From: Marivirga harenae
GTDB taxonomy: Bacteria > Bacteroidota > Bacteroidia > Cytophagales > Cyclobacteriaceae
Reading direction: 5' to 3'
Length of the DNA stretch: 64,000 bases
NCBI RefSeq assembly: GCF_030534335.1
Contig: NZ_CP130565.1
Span: 1,013,501 to 1,077,500 of the forward strand
Under the pieces are notes generated by a model. That model did not search any database, was not told the origin of the DNA, and saw only the letters and a program-made list of their open reading frames with translations. Below are positions 61,795 through 64,000 of the stretch, in pieces. The position numbers were made by a program, and so were the translations under genes. Positions within the stretch are counted from its first letter, which is position 1; the number at the start of each line of letters is the position of its first letter.

Positions 61795-62985
61795 ATGAAC
61801 TATTTGCTCATAGAACAAGCCGATTTTAGAAATCAACTTAAACCATTCACATTCACTCGTCCGATTTCGGAGATTCGAGTGGGAATCTTAACTATTCGTG
61901 AAAAGTGGGAAAAACATTTAGACGCTTCCTTGTCTCATATTTCTACTCCTTCTTTAAGTGAGAAATATCCGGCAAATACTGAATCACAGAATATCTTAAT
62001 CAATAGTTCAGTTTGCCCTAATCCTGAGCTAGTAAAAGCAATTCAGCTTGGCGCAAGCTTAAAAAAGGAGGGTATCTTAATATCTGCTGCAGCCACAGAA
62101 GAAGAAATAGGTTTTTTTGACCCAAAGCAGAAATTGGAAGAAGCTGCTGAATATGATGGTGACATCACCATGATCACGCAGAGCTGGCACATTTTTCAAA
62201 AAAATGCAGCTGAAATCAGAAGCGATTTTGAGTTAATCACTGCAGGAAGAAATTCACAGCATGTGAATGATCCACACACTTCCATTTATGGAGAAAAAAA
62301 TATTTTCATTGAAGAAGGTGCCTCTATTAAAGCCGCTATTTTAAACGCTGAAAACGGTCCGATTTACATCGGCAAAAATGCTCAAATCCACGAGGGCGCA
62401 ATCATCAAAGGCCCGTTTGCTATGCTGGATAATTCTCATGTGAATATGGGCGCCAAAATAAAAGGAGATTCTACAATAGGTCCTTATTGTAAAGTTGGCG
62501 GAGAAGTCAGCAATTCGGTTTTCTTTGGCTATTCCAGCAAAGGGCATGATGGCTTTATTGGGAACTCCGTAGTAGGTGAGTGGTGTAATTTAGGAGCAGA
62601 CACTAACACCTCCAATCTGAAAAATAATTACGCTAACGTAAAACTATGGGATTATGCTAAAGGAGGATTTAAAGATACAGGCTTACAATTCTGTGGATTG
62701 ATGATGGGCGACCATTCCAAATGCGGAATCAATACCATGTTCAATACAGGAACTGTAGTGGGTGTTAGTGCTAATGTTTTCGGAAGCGGTTTTCCTAGAA
62801 ATTTCATTCCTTCCTTTTCCTGGGGAGGAGCAGCAGGATTCAGCACTTTCCAATTGAAAAAGGCTTTTGATGTAGCGGATAAAGTGATGCAGAGAAGAGA
62901 TAAAGCATTGGATGAAGTGGAACAAAAAATCCTGACTGAGCATTTTGAGGAAAGCAAGGCAGACAGGATTTGGGAGAAAAATTAA
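61795..62985 (+). CDS. GlmU-like putative sugar nucleotidyltransferase/acyltransferase
   Basis: 396 residues. The N-terminal half (about 1-175) is a reduced nucleotidyltransferase-like region (TFTRPISEIRVGILTIREKW), and the rest is a left-handed beta helix (about 180-330) with hexapeptides such as IYIGKNAQIHEGAIIKGP and KIKGDSTIGPYCKVGGEV. It belongs to the Bacteroidota group known as the alternative GlmU (TIGR03991), proposed to make UDP-GlcNAc. The N-terminal GGxGTR uridylyl signature of true GlmU is not seen, so how the first step is done is unclear. It complements glmM at 21316. Confidence 0.85.
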   Translation: MNYLLIEQADFRNQLKPFTFTRPISEIRVGILTIREKWEKHLDASLSHISTPSLSEKYPANTESQNILINSSVCPNPELVKAIQLGASLKKEGILISAAATEEEIGFFDPKQKLEEAAEYDGDITMITQSWHIFQKNAAEIRSDFELITAGRNSQHVNDPHTSIYGEKNIFIEEGASIKAAILNAENGPIYIGKNAQIHEGAIIKGPFAMLDNSHVNMGAKIKGDSTIGPYCKVGGEVSNSVFFGYSSKGHDGFIGNSVVGEWCNLGADTNTSNLKNNYANVKLWDYAKGGFKDTGLQFCGLMMGDHSKCGINTMFNTGTVVGVSANVFGSGFPRNFIPSFSWGGAAGFSTFQLKKAFDVADKVMQRRDKALDEVEQKILTEHFEESKADRIWEKN

Positions 62986-63001
62986 ATAGTGATTAAAGAT
63001 G

Positions 63002-63016
63002 AGACCTGTCAGGTCT
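63002..63016. repeat. Dispersed 15-bp palindrome, copy 5
   Basis: AGACCTG-T-CAGGTCT is a perfect inverted repeat with 7-base arms between the GlmU-like gene and rpiB. Confidence 0.6.
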
Positions 63017-63048
63017 TGCATAAATAATTAAAACTTACTAAAAACAAG

Positions 63049-63477
63049 ATGAAATTAGCGATAGGTGGCGATCATGCCGGATTTGAATACAAAAAAAAAT
63101 TAGTTGAATTCCTTAAGAAAGAAGGACATGAAGTAAAAGATTTCGGTCCGGATACTGATGCCTCTGTTGATTATCCAGATCATGTGCATCCCTTGTCAGA
63201 AGCTGTTGAAAAAGGAGAGTATGAATTAGGAATTTTAATTTGCGGAAGTGCCAACGGAGTTGCTATGACTGCCAACAAGCATCAAGGAATCAGAGCAGGT
63301 ATTGCGTGGGAAGATGAACTAGCTGCACTTACTCGTCAGCATAATAATGCCAATATCATTTGTATCCCAGCTCGTTTTATTGATTATGATAAAACGCAAT
63401 CAATCGTTAAAACTTTCTTAACTACTGAATTTGAAGGTGGAAGACATGGAAGAAGAGTGGATAAGATTAGTTGTTAG
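63049..63477 (+). CDS. rpiB: Ribose-5-phosphate isomerase B
   Basis: 142 residues. MKLAIGGDHAGFEYKKKL holds the substrate His, SVDYPDHVHPL, and CGSANGVAMTANKHQGIRAGI carry the catalytic Cys and anion loop; the HNNANIICIPARF segment is conserved. It interconverts ribose-5-phosphate and ribulose-5-phosphate in the pentose phosphate pathway. It follows the GlmU-like gene by 63 bp, perhaps with the palindrome between as a separator, and it ends at a hairpin (63484-63514). Confidence 0.95.
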   Translation: MKLAIGGDHAGFEYKKKLVEFLKKEGHEVKDFGPDTDASVDYPDHVHPLSEAVEKGEYELGILICGSANGVAMTANKHQGIRAGIAWEDELAALTRQHNNANIICIPARFIDYDKTQSIVKTFLTTEFEGGRHGRRVDKISC

Positions 63478-63483
63478 TATGAG

Positions 63484-63514
63484 GATAGCCTTATTTAGTT
63501 GAAATTAGGCTATC
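63484..63514 (+). terminator. Hairpin after rpiB
   Basis: GATAGCCT and AGGCTATC form a perfect 8-bp stem around 15 bases, 6 bases after the stop. The following tail is moderately T-rich (TTATCATC). Confidence 0.55.
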
Positions 63515-64000
63515 TTATCATCACCTTCCATTTTCCGCTGTCAAGTTTAAATGAGCGTTTGATTGGCTAGTAGTACTTTTTCTTTGGTTTCTGATGCCTC
63601 AAAGAGTAAAATCAATATTATATGTATTCCTTTAGCATTCATACTTTTTCCAATGATAAAAAAGTATGCAAAAAATCTAAGTAAAATGATGCTTCTTCCC
63701 GCAACTGCCAACACTGGCTTGTCTGCAAAAGCAGGCCCGCCATTTTACTCTCCAACCCGCTTTTTCGCTTCTGGCGAAATTGAGGAATTAGCTATTATTG
63801 AACTCAGCAAGTAAAATAAACCTTTTACCTAAGTTTAGTAATTTAATACTTCCATCTCTGAATATATAGTGTAGGCAAGAGGAAAGCCGAAATCAATTGA
63901 TAAAATAGTACAGGACCTAAGGCATTCTGAAAAATCAAGCTAATTTATAATCACCTCTTCAAAGAAGCCTTATTAAAAATGTAATCTGGAATTTCAGGAT
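63515..64000. other. 486-bp end region without a supported gene
   Basis: An 83-codon frame at 63563-63814 from TTG has an unnatural composition and covers a degenerate repeat similar to 54772-54885 (CTTTTTCC...GATAAAAAAG...GCTTCTTCCCGC, CTGCAAAAGCAGG), so I do not count it as a gene. The rest is AT-rich. The last 50 bases may hold a gene end (next entry). Confidence 0.45.
63951..64000 (-). CDS. Possible 3' end of a gene running off the window
   Basis: On the minus strand the last 50 bases can be read as PEIPDYIFNKASLKR followed by TGA (63953-63951). The composition is natural, but 15 codons are too few to be sure. Confidence 0.25.
   Translation of the reverse strand, partial: PEIPDYIFNKASLKR

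Noticed and set aside
63563-63814. 83-codon open frame from TTG
   Set aside because: Composition is unlike a protein, no ATG, and the DNA matches the degenerate repeat seen before recG.

Overview
The window looks like chromosomal DNA from a marine-type Bacteroidota, most likely the order Cytophagales (a Marivirga-like organism is my guess from overall flavour, not proof). The signs are AT-rich DNA, poor Shine-Dalgarno sites, several TAnnTTTG promoter elements, SusC/SusD and PorT-type outer-membrane proteins, gliding lipoproteins GldB and GldD, a 7TMR-DISM histidine kinase, and atpD-atpC standing apart from the other ATP synthase genes. I see no rRNA, tRNA, CRISPR array, insertion sequence or phage gene. 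Most of the content is core or housekeeping.

Layout. 1-5 kb: a polysaccharide chain-length-type protein cut by the window edge, rfbB and rfbA (dTDP-sugar supply) and an ABC exporter. 5-10 kb: a 39-residue membrane protein, a frameshifted collagen-like lipoprotein, TerC facing a TerB/LETM1-like gene, a GldB-like lipoprotein and a PorT-type barrel. 10-17 kb: lytic transglycosylase, LOG-family hydrolase, a lipid A-type acyltransferase joined to an MsbA-like ABC protein, and dsbD. 17-20 kb: an arsenic cluster (arsR, DUF6428, arsenate-reductase-like phosphatase, acr3) with two copies of a probable ArsR operator. 20-29 kb: a membrane protein with a kinase dimerisation domain but no ATPase, glmM, cysteine desulfurase, a tandem USP, an M1 peptidase lipoprotein, a SiaC-type protein and a PLP decarboxylase. 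28.7-30 kb: three tightly packed small membrane proteins facing a lone four-helix-bundle receptor domain. 30-38 kb: DciA-like gene, recF, pdhA, TPR protein, ribH-lysC, a potassium channel split into pore and RCK reading frames, DUF427, and an ArsO-like flavoprotein. 38-45 kb: an orphan SusCD pair and a 7TMR-DISM kinase. 45-52 kb: DUF6134-like, comM/yifB, gmhA, a second MsbA-like exporter, atpD-atpC. 52-64 kb: zinc metalloprotease, recG behind gldD, aldehyde dehydrogenase, fused trehalose synthase/phosphatase, a GlmU-like protein and rpiB.

The genes form short operons. Envelope functions recur: dTDP-sugars, lipid A acylation and flipping, heptose, aminosugars, lytic transglycosylase, gliding lipoproteins and SusCD. 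Arsenic resistance is the clearest accessory module.

The observation most worth following is the potassium channel. Pore and RCK parts lie in adjacent frames, and a canonical A_AAA_AAG heptamer sits in the right phase to fuse them by -1 frameshifting. Two other genes (recG and the collagen-like lipoprotein) also look one base short, so assembly indels or homopolymer slippage must be excluded first. Other points of interest are the small-membrane-protein cassette, a hairpin-rich spacer after pdhA, and a dispersed 15-bp palindrome (core CCTGWCAGG).
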